Positions 34,687 through 45,073 of a stretch of DNA of 64,000 bases are shown here, in pieces. The position numbers and the translations under genes were made by a program. The notes below the pieces were generated by a model that did not search any database, was not told where the DNA came from, and worked only from the letters and a program-made list of their open reading frames with translations. This DNA is from DASZQY01 sp963843565. Its GTDB lineage: Bacteria > Pseudomonadota > Alphaproteobacteria > Rhizobiales > Kaistiaceae. Location of the stretch: assembly GCA_963843565.1 (NCBI GenBank), contig CAWJKY010000004.1, positions 186,001 to 250,000 of the forward strand. The letters are read 5' to 3'. How positions within the stretch are numbered: the stretch's first letter is position 1; each line of letters starts with the position of its first letter.

Positions 34687-37218
34687 ATGGTTGATCTGAC
34701 CAAGTTCGCCAAGCCCGCCACAACGTCGAGGCCCACGGACCCACGAGAAATCTTTAAAAGGCGACCGGCGGGCGAAGGTGTAGCGAATGACCTGTGGCAG
34801 GGACAGGCCGAAACTCTGCGGGAATGGCACGAAAATCCCGGCAAGAATTCGCTGGTTCTGCTCAACACAGGTGCAGGGAAGACATACGTAGGACTCCTCA
34901 TTGCGCAAAGCCTCGTGAACCAGGGCAAGGCAAACGTTCTATATCTCTGCAGCACCATTGATCTCGTACACCAAACCGAGAAGGAGGCGAGACGACTAGG
35001 CCTAACCCCGACGCTCCGCATTTCTGGTCACTTCTCATCAGACGATTTTGAGCAGGGGCGCACCTTCTGCATTACCACGTACCATGGTGCCTTGAATTCC
35101 CGCTCCGTATTTTCAAGCCGATTTCGCCCCGAGGCAGTAGTATTTGATGACGCACACGTCGCCGAACGCATTCTGAGGGAGTCATTCACGCTCAGCATAT
35201 CGCGAGACGACCGCCCTGCCCTGTACGAATCTCTGTGCGCGATACTCGAGGACTGCTTCACATCATACGACCTTAAGCGTCGCTTCCGGGACCTTAGGAA
35301 ATTTCAGACAGACCAAGCCCTGTTAGCGCCGCCGACCAGCATTTTTGATCAAGCGGAACGGATTGAAAACACGCTTGCGAGCAACGTTCGCGAGGACGAT
35401 CCCGACCTTCTATTCCCATACGAATTCCTCAAGGATCATATCAAGTTCTGTACTGTCTTCGTCAACAGCCATCGCATCGAAATATCGCCACCCTTCCTTC
35501 CGTCGCTCACGATACAAGCGATAGGCGGAAGAAATATTCAACGCGTGTTTCTATCCGCCACCCTTGACACGCGATCTGACTTCGCTCGCGCGTTCGGAAG
35601 ACTCCCTGATCAGGTTGTGGAGCCAAATGTTGACGCAGGGAATGGTGAACGTCTGATACTTTTCGCTGACGCGTTCGGTGACGAAAATGAAGTTAATAAG
35701 GTGGCCGCAAGGATCAACACCTCTGCGAAGATGCTGATTGCCGTACCGAGCGCCCGCCGCGCCCGGCGATGGAAAGCCTTCGGCACGCCCCCTGATCGCA
35801 AGCACTTCTCCAGCGCGCTCGACAAGTTCCGCACAGACACCCAAGGCAGCTTCGTCCTCGTTGGTCGCTATGATGGCATCGATCTGCCGGGGCCGACCTG
35901 CCGAGTGATGGTGCTTGACGGTCTTCCAACGGGTGGCACGTTACTCGAGCGGTACCAATTCGAGCATTTGTATATGGACAGGTCGTTCCTGGGTCGCGTG
36001 GCAAATAGGCTCACCCAGCTTTTTGGTCGTATTAACCGGGGCAGGAGTGACTACGGCGTATTCCTGATTGCCGATAAGCCATTGGGCAACTGGCTCAAGA
36101 ACGATCGGAACCGGGCCCTGCTACCCGAACTCCTCCGGCAACAGATCTTCGTTGGCGAGGACATTCAGGGGCAAATAGGAAACAAGATGTCCGTCGATGA
36201 TGGTGTTGATCTTGCGGGGCAGGTGCTCCGAAGAGCCAACGGATGGCTCTCGTTCTACGAGGCACATATCGGCGAGAAGGACGTGTCGCCCATCCGGCGC
36301 ACCGAGAACGAGCAGGCCGAGGCAATCTACTCGCGCGCCGCAAGGAACGAAGTGATCTTCATGACGAAAATCTGGGACGGCGACCTCGCTGGCGCAAGGG
36401 AGGCTTTGGAGAACGGCTTGGACTCGCTGCCCGCTGAGGACCCAAATCTCGCCGGCTGGTATTCAATTTGGGTCGGAATCACACACTACGCAGAGGGCAA
36501 CCGCGAAACCGCGATCGAGCATTTTGACAATGCACGAAAGCGACTGGGTCGCCCCCTCCCGCTGCCTAGGGCTGTCGGAACGTCATTTCTAGATGAAATC
36601 CAACAATCCACAGTGATCGGATCAGGGATCGCCTCCATGGTCGATGGGGAGTTGATCTCGGTGAATAATCGCGTCAGCGAATACAAAAGGAGTGCCGCCC
36701 CAGCATTTGACGCCAGTTCGTCGCACAAGCAGGCAGAGGAGGCGGTGAAGACGATCGGAGTTGGATTGGGTTTCACAGCATCACGCCCGTGCACGGAATT
36801 TGGCACAGGCCCGGACGACATCTGGATCGACGAGTTCACGAAAGGAATTATCGCTTTTGAGTTGAAGACCGACAAGGGCGAAGATGGCCACTTGTCAAAG
36901 GCGGACGTTGGGCAGGCCCACGATCACATCCAGTGGATTGCTGATAATTATCCTGACTACACACTTCATGGGCTTGTGTTCTTCACCCGCGCCAAGCAGG
37001 TAACCGGCGCAAGCAACGCATCCCCGCTCATGCACTTTGGTTCGCCTTCCACGCTTCAGCAGGTGCTAAACGCATATTGGCAAGCGGTAGAGCAGGTTCG
37101 GAACCGGCCACCCAAAGAGCGCCCGCATGAAGCGAAGAAATGGGGTGACCTTCCGGAGTGGAAGACGGGGCAGATCTTCCAACGGATATGTGACGCGCAA
37201 TTGCAGGGTTCGACTTAG
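34687..37218 (+). CDS. DEAH-like helicase fused to a PD-(D/E)xK nuclease-like domain, candidate defence effector
   Basis: 843 residues. The N-terminal half is a superfamily 2 helicase: Walker A NTGAGKT (60-66), motif II DDAH (154-157) in place of DEAH, motif III SAT (290-292), an XPD/DinG-like RYDGIDLPG (394-402) and an arginine-finger motif FGRINRGR (446-453). Residues about 545-625 contain TPR-like helices (WYSIWVGITHYAEGNRETAIEHF). The C-terminus has a restriction-endonuclease-like pattern: GPDD (708-711), then FELK with E725 and K727, then Q743-x-H745. This suits a PD-(D/E)xK active site. Base composition is clearly lower in GC (25 of 60 for the line from 35641). The gene stands alone between repeat-rich stretches. 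A DNA-processing anti-phage protein is the favoured reading; repair or plasmid functions are possible. Confidence 0.8.
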   Translation: MVDLTKFAKPATTSRPTDPREIFKRRPAGEGVANDLWQGQAETLREWHENPGKNSLVLLNTGAGKTYVGLLIAQSLVNQGKANVLYLCSTIDLVHQTEKEARRLGLTPTLRISGHFSSDDFEQGRTFCITTYHGALNSRSVFSSRFRPEAVVFDDAHVAERILRESFTLSISRDDRPALYESLCAILEDCFTSYDLKRRFRDLRKFQTDQALLAPPTSIFDQAERIENTLASNVREDDPDLLFPYEFLKDHIKFCTVFVNSHRIEISPPFLPSLTIQAIGGRNIQRVFLSATLDTRSDFARAFGRLPDQVVEPNVDAGNGERLILFADAFGDENEVNKVAARINTSAKMLIAVPSARRARRWKAFGTPPDRKHFSSALDKFRTDTQGSFVLVGRYDGIDLPGPTCRVMVLDGLPTGGTLLERYQFEHLYMDRSFLGRVANRLTQLFGRINRGRSDYGVFLIADKPLGNWLKNDRNRALLPELLRQQIFVGEDIQGQIGNKMSVDDGVDLAGQVLRRANGWLSFYEAHIGEKDVSPIRRTENEQAEAIYSRAARNEVIFMTKIWDGDLAGAREALENGLDSLPAEDPNLAGWYSIWVGITHYAEGNRETAIEHFDNARKRLGRPLPLPRAVGTSFLDEIQQSTVIGSGIASMVDGELISVNNRVSEYKRSAAPAFDASSSHKQAEEAVKTIGVGLGFTASRPCTEFGTGPDDIWIDEFTKGIIAFELKTDKGEDGHLSKADVGQAHDHIQWIADNYPDYTLHGLVFFTRAKQVTGASNASPLMHFGSPSTLQQVLNAYWQAVEQVRNRPPKERPHEAKKWGDLPEWKTGQIFQRICDAQLQGST

Positions 37219-37340
37219 CCCACCCTAGCTTCACTCCCAACGTTGCCAACAGCTGCACCGCGCTGACTCCGAGCTGGCGCGCGGTGCGACGAGGGTCAGG
37301 TGGGAGCAGGACCGGGGCGCGGCGGAGCACGCGGTGATGG

Positions 37341-37360
37341 ATTCCCGCCTTCGCGGGAAT
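37341..37360. repeat. REP-like perfect hairpin
   Basis: Perfect arms ATTCCCGC and GCGGGAAT surround a CTTC loop, a sequence type commonly dispersed in proteobacterial intergenic DNA. It may also help termination of the helicase-nuclease transcript. Confidence 0.7.
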
Positions 37361-37409
37361 GAGCGGAGGGAGAGCGCGGAACTGGGCGGAGGCGGTGTGG
37401 CCCCCGCGC

Positions 37410-37432
37410 GTGGGCAACGTGCCGTTGCCCAC
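37410..37432. repeat. Perfect 10-bp-stem hairpin of the composite repeat
   Basis: Arms GTGGGCAACG and CGTTGCCCAC surround a TGC loop and are followed by CCTACG. The right arm and CCTACG recur at about 37549-37564, before copy B. Confidence 0.7.
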
Positions 37433-37447
37433 CCTACGGGTCACACA

Positions 37448-37498
37448 CCCCCTCCCGAAACGCCTTCGGCGTTTCGACCTCCCCTCAAGGGGGAGGTT
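37448..37498. repeat. Palindromic element copy A
   Basis: 51 bases. The ends are CCCCCTCCCG and CCTCCCCTCAAGGGGGAGG, and the centre is a hairpin GAAACGCC-TTC-GGCGTTTC. Copy C has the same ends with a differently sequenced but still perfectly paired centre, showing that the structure is conserved. Confidence 0.75.
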
Positions 37499-37578
37499 GG
37501 GAGCAAGCCGGGTCCGGCGGCGACTCGAACCGGACGGTGGGGACGGGACGTTGCCCACCCTACGACCCGGGTGCCACA

Positions 37579-37712
37579 CCCCCTCCCGAAATCGCTGTGC
37601 GATTTCGACTGCCGGCCCTCGCTTACGCTCGGGCGTTCGTCTCTCGAAACAGTCCACCGGACTGTTTCGCTCGCTGCGCTCACCGCTCCTCACCCCCTCA
37701 AGGGGGAGGTTC
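37579..37712. repeat. Palindromic element copy B, expanded
   Basis: 134 bases with the same outer ends as copies A and C. The centre contains GAAATCG/CGATTTC, then about 80 further bases including a second perfect hairpin GAAACAGTCC-ACC-GGACTGTTTC. The extra segment looks like a second element inserted in, or fused to, the first. Confidence 0.7.
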
Positions 37713-37740
37713 GGAGCGAGCCAGCTGCGGCAACGACTCC

Positions 37741-38919
37741 CTACCTGAGACCCAGCGCCGCCTGGAGCTGGGCCACGCTGATGCCGAGCTGGCGGGCGGC
37801 GACGGCGAGGTTGGGCGGGGGCGGGCCGAGCACGCGGCGGAGCGTCGCTTCGCTGATGCCGAGCTTGGCCGAGGCGACCGTGAGGTTCGGGCGACCGGGA
37901 CCCCCTCCCGGAATGCCGTTGGCATTCCGACCTCCCCTCAAGGGGGAGGTTGCGCCGGGACCGCCGTTGCGCGGGCCGAGCATGCCCTGGCGGCGGGGGC
38001 CGCCGGAAAGCGTCATGACGGTTGCCTGCGACCACGTGCCCTTGAGGCAGCCGATCGTGTAGGGGAAATCGAGGGTGGCGACGTAGTGGTACATGGTCAC
38101 CGTCTTGCCCTCCCACTCGACCGCGCTGGTGATGCCGTGGCAGGCGTCGAGATCGGCGGACGTCAGCGTCTTGCCGGAGGCATCGCGCGGGCCGTAGATG
38201 CCGAAGCCGTCGACGGCGTAGCCGACCAGCTTCGACGGGCCGGACTTCGAATCGTACTCGGCCAGAACGCAACTCGAGACGTTGTGATAGTGGTAGACGC
38301 TGGTCTCCTGCGGGTGGCCCTGACAGGAATCCTGCGTCTCGTGGGCGACGGCGTCGCGGCCCGGCGCATCGAGCGCGTTGAACAGCACCACACCGGAGAG
38401 AAGGATGCCGACCGCGCCGGGGGCGCAGGTGGCGGATGCGGCGAGCTGAGGCTCCGTCGGCAGGGTGATCTGCATCGACTGGGCGGCGATGTGGTTGGGG
38501 TTGCGGTCGGTCTGGTAGGCGTCGTCGGAGCGCGCGATCGGGAAGACGCCGGTCGGGTGATCGGGCAGGTCGTTCCACGCGAGGACGCGATTGGCGCCCG
38601 ACACGGTCATCTTGAAGGCGTGCGGCCAGGTGACCGAGCCATCGACGATCGCCTTGGCGGTGAGGTCGTAGGTGCCGTCGGCCTTGTCGATCCACGGGCC
38701 GTCGCGGAAGGCGCCGCCGGCGTTGGGGTCGGTGTGGCAGGCCCAGATGAAGCCGGCCTTGGGGGCGGAGGAGAGCTTGCCGTCACCGAGCGGGAGCCTG
38801 GTGGGGTCGAGCTCGTGGGCGAAGGCGGGCGCGGCGGCAAGGATCAGCGCCGCCGCGGCGGCGAGCGTGTGGGCAGCGGCGCGCGCGGGGCGCGGGGTCG
38901 TCGGTGGGGTTGCAGGCAT
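37741..38919 (-). CDS. Secreted YHYH-domain protein with C-terminal helical modules
   Basis: 392 residues. A Sec signal peptide (about 1-34, cleavage after AFA) is followed by a YHYH domain (about 35-305). The namesake motif YHYH is at 209-212, YAVDGFGIYGPRD is present, and six or more cysteines suit an extracytoplasmic location. The domain's function is unknown. After residue 305 come a Gly-rich linker and two copies of a helical module, PNLTVASAKLGISEATLRRVL (344-364) and PNLAVAARQLGISVAQLQAAL (369-389). Residues 324-340 (TSPLRGGRNANGIPGGG) are encoded exactly by a 51-base palindromic element (37901-37951) inserted in frame. A third, detached helical module lies beyond the stop codon at 37235-37297. 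Confidence 0.85.
   Translation of the reverse strand: MPATPPTTPRPARAAAHTLAAAAALILAAAPAFAHELDPTRLPLGDGKLSSAPKAGFIWACHTDPNAGGAFRDGPWIDKADGTYDLTAKAIVDGSVTWPHAFKMTVSGANRVLAWNDLPDHPTGVFPIARSDDAYQTDRNPNHIAAQSMQITLPTEPQLAASATCAPGAVGILLSGVVLFNALDAPGRDAVAHETQDSCQGHPQETSVYHYHNVSSCVLAEYDSKSGPSKLVGYAVDGFGIYGPRDASGKTLTSADLDACHGITSAVEWEGKTVTMYHYVATLDFPYTIGCLKGTWSQATVMTLSGGPRRQGMLGPRNGGPGATSPLRGGRNANGIPGGGPGRPNLTVASAKLGISEATLRRVLGPPPPNLAVAARQLGISVAQLQAALGLR
37901..37951 (-). repeat. Palindromic element copy C, inserted in frame in the YHYH gene
   Basis: 51 bases, i.e. 17 codons, so the reading frame is kept. Its outer ends are identical to copy A, and the central stem GGAATGCC/GGCATTCC is fully paired although its sequence differs at several bases on each arm. 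The encoded peptide is TSPLRGGRNANGIPGGG. Confidence 0.8.
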
Positions 38920-39082
38920 CGGCGGCGGGTCCTCCCAGGTTTGGGCCGTTGATCCTGACGTTACGAACGAAAGCGGCGGGCCCTACGGAATTTGTCCCTT
39001 AGGATTGCCGCCAGGAAGCGCTGCGGCCACCTCTCCCCGGCGGGGAGTGGAGTGCCTCGTCCGGCGAAGACGGCGGGAGGGA

Positions 39083-39316
39083 TCAGGCCTTCGCCTTGGC
39101 CGGGGCCTTGCGCTTCTTCTTGGCCGGGGGCGGGTTATCGGCGGCTTCCTTGGCGTCGGCGGCCTCCTTGGCGAGGCGCAGCGCCTTCAGCCGCGCCGTG
39201 TTGTCGTCGACGCGCTTCGCCTCGGCTTCCGCCTCGCTCATCGCCTTGGTGGCGTCCTGGGCGCGCTTCTGGGAGCGCGCGTAGCGCGCCTCCGCTTCCG
39301 ATTTCGTGCTGGCCAT
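39083..39316 (-). CDS. Small Lys/Ala-rich coiled-coil-like protein
   Basis: 77 residues from the ATG at 39314-39316, with a good AAGGAGA ribosome-binding site. The sequence is highly charged and helical (heptad-like ARYARSQKRAQDATKAMSEAEAEAKRV, shown here in two parts: ARYARSQKRAQDA then TKAMSEAEAEAKRV). It ends in a basic PAKKKRKAPAKAKA tail that could bind nucleic acid. I recognise no named family. It stands between the YHYH gene and ispG, both on the same strand. Confidence 0.65.
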   Translation of the reverse strand: MASTKSEAEARYARSQKRAQDATKAMSEAEAEAKRVDDNTARLKALRLAKEAADAKEAADNPPPAKKKRKAPAKAKA

Positions 39317-39389
39317 TGTCGCTTCTCCTTGACGGGCGCGCGCCGCAACCATAGCGCATTTTTGAGGTGACTTGAGGGAACGCGGACCG

Positions 39390-40648
<1,259 letters not shown>

Positions 40649-40652
<4 letters not shown>

Positions 40653-41143
40653 GCCGTCTGGCACCGCGCGCAGAGGCCGCGCACTTCCAGTACGCGGAGC
40701 CGCGGCTTGAAGGCGCGCTGTTGGGTCTCGGTCGTCACCAGACGACCGAGCGCTTCCGACGAAGCCTCCGCGACCACGCCGCAATTGTCGCAGATCAGGA
40801 ACAGCGTCGCGCCCGGCTCGCAATCGGCGCCGCGGTCGCAGGCGACGTAGGCGTTCTTCGATTCGATGCGGTGGGCGAGATTGTGCTGGGTGAGAAAATC
40901 GAGCGCCCGGTAGACCGAGACCGGCGCCAGCCGCTCGCCGCCGTGCCCGGCGAGCCGGTCGATGACGTCGTAGGCCGAGGCCGGCACGTGGCTTTCCAGA
41001 AGCGCTTCCAGAACCTGCCGGCGCTGGTGGGTGAAACGCAGGTTTTCGCGCTCGCAGATGGTCTCGGCGTAGCGAATCGCCTGGCGCTCGCAGGCGCCAT
41101 GATCGTGCTCGCGATATTCGAGGACGGGGCTGATCCGGCTCAT
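40649..41143 (-). CDS. Fur-family metalloregulator, probably Zur-like
   Basis: 164 residues from the ATG at 41141-41143. The Fur winged-helix region is clear (FTHQRRQVLEALLES, ASAYDVIDRLAG, PVSVYRALDFLTQHNLAHRIES). The structural zinc site is formed by CDNC and CARC in the C-terminal half, and an N-terminal HDH-x3-C motif is present. The latter and an A-rich dimer part recall Zur rather than Fur, but the metal cannot be fixed from sequence. It is followed by ispG with an overlapping start and is divergent from bdhA (112 bases between the starts). Confidence 0.85.
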
Positions 41144-41255
41144 CCTGTGGCTTCTACCATCGGCGCGAAGCGTTGCGAAACGCCGCACCCGGTGCCGTTT
41201 CGTGTGCGATGCAATATATAGGAGATCGGGCGAGGAAAACGAGGAGTTTCAAGCC

Positions 41256-42038
41256 ATGCTGAAGGGCAAGACGGCACTGGTGACCGGGTCGACCTCGGGC
41301 ATCGGCCAGGCGCTGGCGACGGCGTTCGCGAAAGAGGGCGCCAACGTCGTCCTCAACGGGTTCGGCGACAAGGCCGCGATCGAGACGGAGCGCGCCGGCC
41401 TCGCCAAGAAATACGGCGTCGGCGTCATCTATTCGCCCGCCGACATGACCAAGGGTGACGAAATCGCCGCCATGGTCGCCGACGCCGAGAAGGAGTTCGG
41501 CGCCGTCGACATCGTCTGCCCGAACGCCGGCATCCAGCACGTGGCGCCAGTCGACGAATTCCCCATCGACAAATGGAACGCGATCATCGCCATCAACCTG
41601 TCGTCGGCGTTTCATGTGATCCGCGCCGCGCTCCCCGCCATGAAGAAGAAAGGCTGGGGGCGGATCATCTCGACCGCCTCGGCGCACGCGCTGATCGCCT
41701 CGCCCTACAAGGCGGCTTACGTCGCCGCCAAGCACGGCCTCGCCGGCCTCACCAAGGTGGTGGCGCTCGAGGTCGCGCAGATGGGCATCACCGTCAACGC
41801 CATCTGCCCGGGCTACGTGTGGACGCCGCTGGTCGAGAAACAGATCCCCGACACCATGAAGGCGCGCAACATGACCGCCGAGCAGGTCAAGAAGGACGTC
41901 ATTCTCGCCGCGCAGCCCACCAAGGAATTCGTCACCGTCGACGAGATCGCCGGGCTCGCAGTGTTCCTGACCTCGGACGCCGCGAAGAACATCAACGGCG
42001 CGCTGCTTTCCATGGACGGCGGCTGGACCGCGGCGTGA
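41256..42038 (+). CDS. bdhA: 3-hydroxybutyrate dehydrogenase
   Basis: 260 residues from the ATG at 41256, with GAGGAG upstream. It is a short-chain dehydrogenase: GSTSGIGQ (NAD site), CPNAGIQHV, catalytic S/Y/K in STASAHAL and YVAAKHG, and NAICPGYVWTPLVEKQI, the last of these typical of D-beta-hydroxybutyrate dehydrogenase. It oxidises 3-hydroxybutyrate to acetoacetate in PHB breakdown, complementing phaA/phaB at 25-27 kb. A TGCAATATATA motif precedes the gene (41210-41220) and resembles the one next to phaR. Confidence 0.92.
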   Translation: MLKGKTALVTGSTSGIGQALATAFAKEGANVVLNGFGDKAAIETERAGLAKKYGVGVIYSPADMTKGDEIAAMVADAEKEFGAVDIVCPNAGIQHVAPVDEFPIDKWNAIIAINLSSAFHVIRAALPAMKKKGWGRIISTASAHALIASPYKAAYVAAKHGLAGLTKVVALEVAQMGITVNAICPGYVWTPLVEKQIPDTMKARNMTAEQVKKDVILAAQPTKEFVTVDEIAGLAVFLTSDAAKNINGALLSMDGGWTAA

Positions 42039-42084
42039 CGGCGTCAGCTTGACCAACCGTGCGCGGCATGGCACCGGCGTTAGC

Positions 42085-45073
42085 ATGACGCCGGCCGAAT
42101 TCATCCGGAAGTGGGGAAACAGTGAGCTTCGTGAGCGCCAAGGCTCGCAGTCGCACTTCAATGATCTTTGCGCGCTGATCGGCGAACCAACGCCGGCCGA
42201 AGATGATCAGAAAGGCGACCACTACTGCTTCGAGCGCGGCACTGCGAAAACCGGCGGTGGCGATGGGTGGGCCAACGTCTGGCGGAAAGGCTGCTTCGGC
42301 TGGGAGTACAAGGGCAAAGACAAGGACCTGAATGCGGCCCTTCGGCAGCTACAGGCCTATGCCCTCGATCTTGAGAATCCACCATTCCTCGTCGTGTCGG
42401 ACATGGACCAGATCATCGTCCACACCAACTGGACGAATACGGTCTCGAAAGTATTCACGTTCACTCTGGACGATCTGCGTGAGCCGCAGAAGCTCGACCA
42501 GCTTCGCCTCGTCTTTCAAGGCTCCGAACGCTTAAAGCCGAACCTCAGCCCGCAAGACATCACCGCCAAGGCAGCGGCGCGCTTCGGTGGCCTCGGTCAG
42601 AAACTTCAGGAACGTGGACATCATCCGCGCATTGTTGCTCATTTCCTCAATCGTCTCGTCTTCTGCATGTTTGCCGAAGACGCCCGTCTGCTTCCGTCGG
42701 GGTTGTTTTCGCGTGCCATCCGCGCCGTAGAAAAGCGTCCCGAGGAGGCATCCGCACAGCTTGGCGATCTCTTTGCGAAAATGAGCAAAGGCGGGTTCTT
42801 CGGCGCCGACGAAATCCATTGGTTCAACGGCGGCCTGTTCGACGACGCGACGGTGCTGCCACTGGATTCCGACGACCTGAAGCTCATCGGTGACACTGCC
42901 GACGAGCACGATTGGTCGGAGATCGATCCCGCGATTTTCGGGAACCTCTTCGAGCAGGCGTTGAAGGCGACACGAGAGCGGCCGGCGCTTGGCGCGCACT
43001 ACACCGACCGCGAGAAGATCCTGAAGATCGTCGGACCGGTGATCATCCGGCCGCTGACCGCGGAATGGGAAGCGGCGCGTGCCGAGATCGCCGAGGCAGT
43101 GGAAGAAGCGAAGGCCGCCGAAGCCGACCGGAAGGCATTTCAAGAGCGCGCGGCGGAGGTGCTGCGGCGTGAAGGGGCCTTGGCCAAGGCTAGCGAGCCC
43201 GCTCGCCGCAAGGAGGAGAATGCCATCATCAGGCGGCGCACGGCCGCGACAGCGAAAGCGCGCGGGCGTCTTGAAGCTTTCCTCGCGCGGCTGGCGAATT
43301 TCCGCGTGCTCGATCCGGCATGCGGCTCGGGCAACTTCCTTTACGTCGCGCTCCACGCTTTGAAAGATATCGAGCTCAGGGCCATCGTCGACTCCGGCCG
43401 GATGGGCGTGCCCGACTTGCCCGCTCCGCGCGTCGATCTCCACGCGGTCCGCGGGATCGAGATCGAAGAGTATGCCGCCGAACTCGCACGGGTAACATTG
43501 TGGATCGGCTATCTCCAATGGATGCGCCAGAACGGCTACACCAACTGGCAGAAGCCGATCCTTTCAACACTCGATCAGATCGAATGCCGCGACGCGCTGC
43601 TCAATCCAGACGGCAGCGAAGCCGAGTGGCCGATGGCGGATGTGATTATCGGCAATCCGCCGTTTCTTGGAGCCAAGAAGATGAAAGCCAGCTTGGGCGA
43701 CGCGTATGTCGAGAAACTGCGCCGTATCTGGATGGGCCGGCTTCCGGACTTCACCGACTTCGTCACCTACTGGCTCGAGAAAGCGCGCGACCAGATCCAG
43801 CGCGAACGCGCGAAATGCGCGGGATTGGTTGCCACGAACTCAGTCCGGGGCGGCTCCAATCGCACCGTGCTAGATCGCATCGCGCAGTCGCTCAGCATCT
43901 TCGACGCTTGGTCGGACGAACCTTGGGTGATTGAAGGCGCAGCGGTCCGCGTTTCGATCATCTGCTTCTCGCGTCCAGACCTAGCAGGGGGCAGTCGCCT
44001 AGACGGGAGGGACGTCCATAGAATCAATCCAGACCTGACAGCGGATGTTTCGATCTCATCTGCAAGTCATTTGATCGAGAATGAGCAAGTCGCATTCATT
44101 GGCGTGCAGCCCACAGGGCCATTTCAAGTCGACGGAAACACGGCGAGGCGCTGGTTGACCGAATTGATCAATCCAAACGGCAAAGCAAATTCTGATGTGC
44201 TCTTCCCCTATGCGAACAGCATCAGTGTAGTCCGGAGACCCCAAGATATCTGGATCGTTTACTTCGGCGTCGAGCGCTCGGAAGCTGAAGCCGCTTTCTA
44301 TCAGGCGCCATTCGCGCACTGCCAATCTCAGGTGAAGCCGGTTCGCGCAACAAACAAAGAGCGCGCTGCGAGGGAATATTGGTGGCTGGCGTGGCGCCCG
44401 CGTCCCGAGATGAAAGCCGCGCTCGCAAGTCTGCAGCGATTCATTCTGACCGGCCGCGTTGCCAAATACAGAACCTTTATTTGGGCGCACCGGCAGGTGC
44501 TGGCGGATAGCGCAGCGGTCGCAATAGCGCGCGACGACGACACCACGTTCGGCATCCTCCATTCGCGTTTTCATGAACTGTGGTCACTTCGTCTGGGAAC
44601 GTGGCTCGGAGTCGGTAACGACCCCCGCTACACGCCGTCAACCACCTTCGAGACCTTCCCCTTCCCGGAGGGGCTTACCCCGAACGTTTCGGCCGCCGAC
44701 TATGCAGATTATCCGCGTTCAATTGCCATCGCGGAGGCCGCTGCCGAACTCAACCGACTGCGCGAGGCGTGGCTGAACCCGGCAGACCTCGTCACCGTCG
44801 TTCCGGAAATCGTGCCGACGGCGGCGCCCGGCGAGGCGCCAGTCAAATATCCCGACCGCATTCTGCCCAAGGACGAAGCGGCGGAGAAGCTTCTGAAGAA
44901 GCGGACGCTGACCAACCTCTACAACGAGCGTCCGGCCTGGCTCGCGATGGCGCATCAGCGCCTCGATGCGGCTGTGGCCGCCGCCTACGGCTGGCCGCCA
45001 GACCTTTCCGACGAGGAAATCCTCGCTCGAACTCTTTGCGCTCAACCAAGAGCGTGCCTCAGCGGGACGATGA
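42085..45073 (+). CDS. MmeI-like type IIL/IIG restriction-modification enzyme, frameshifted at its end
   Basis: About 995 residues from the ATG at 42085 (MTPAEFIRKW). MmeI-type enzymes combine nuclease, N6-adenine methyltransferase and target recognition in one chain. Seen here: nuclease motif EYK (74-76) in FGWEYKGKDKD, helical spacer with GNLFEQAL, SAM motif I DPACGSGNF (410-418), catalytic NPPF (524-527), and a target-recognition region up to about 900. Near 45025 the open frame runs on into the next gene. Dropping one base restores the expected family ending (EEILLELFALNQERASAGR) with a TGA at 45071-45073 overlapping the next ATG. One extra base is therefore present, by mutation or assembly error. 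GC content is low (26 of 60 for the line from 44041), suggesting transfer. No partner gene is needed. Confidence 0.85.

Larger units (their letters stand above)
37219..37740. repeat. 522-base intergenic cluster of palindromic repeats
   Basis: The stretch between the helicase-nuclease gene and the convergent YHYH gene has no gene of its own. It holds a REP-like hairpin (37341-37360), a 10-bp-stem hairpin (37410-37432) and two copies (A and B) of an element bounded by CCCCCTCCCG and CAAGGGGGAGGTT. It also holds a remnant on the minus strand (37235-37297) of the helical module found at the end of the YHYH protein. The motif CGTTGCCCACCCTACG occurs twice, at the same position relative to copies A and B, which shows a duplication of a composite unit. 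Confidence 0.8.

Noticed and set aside
37500..37540. tRNA T-arm-like GGTTCGAGTC on the minus strand
   Set aside because: No acceptor stem, anticodon arm or CCA-adjacent pairing at tRNA distance; it lies within the repeat cluster.
37441..37951. CRISPR-like array from the recurring CCCCCTCCCG...GGGGGAGG copies
   Set aside because: Only three copies, irregular spacing (about 80 to 320 bases), no unique equal-length spacers and no cas genes.
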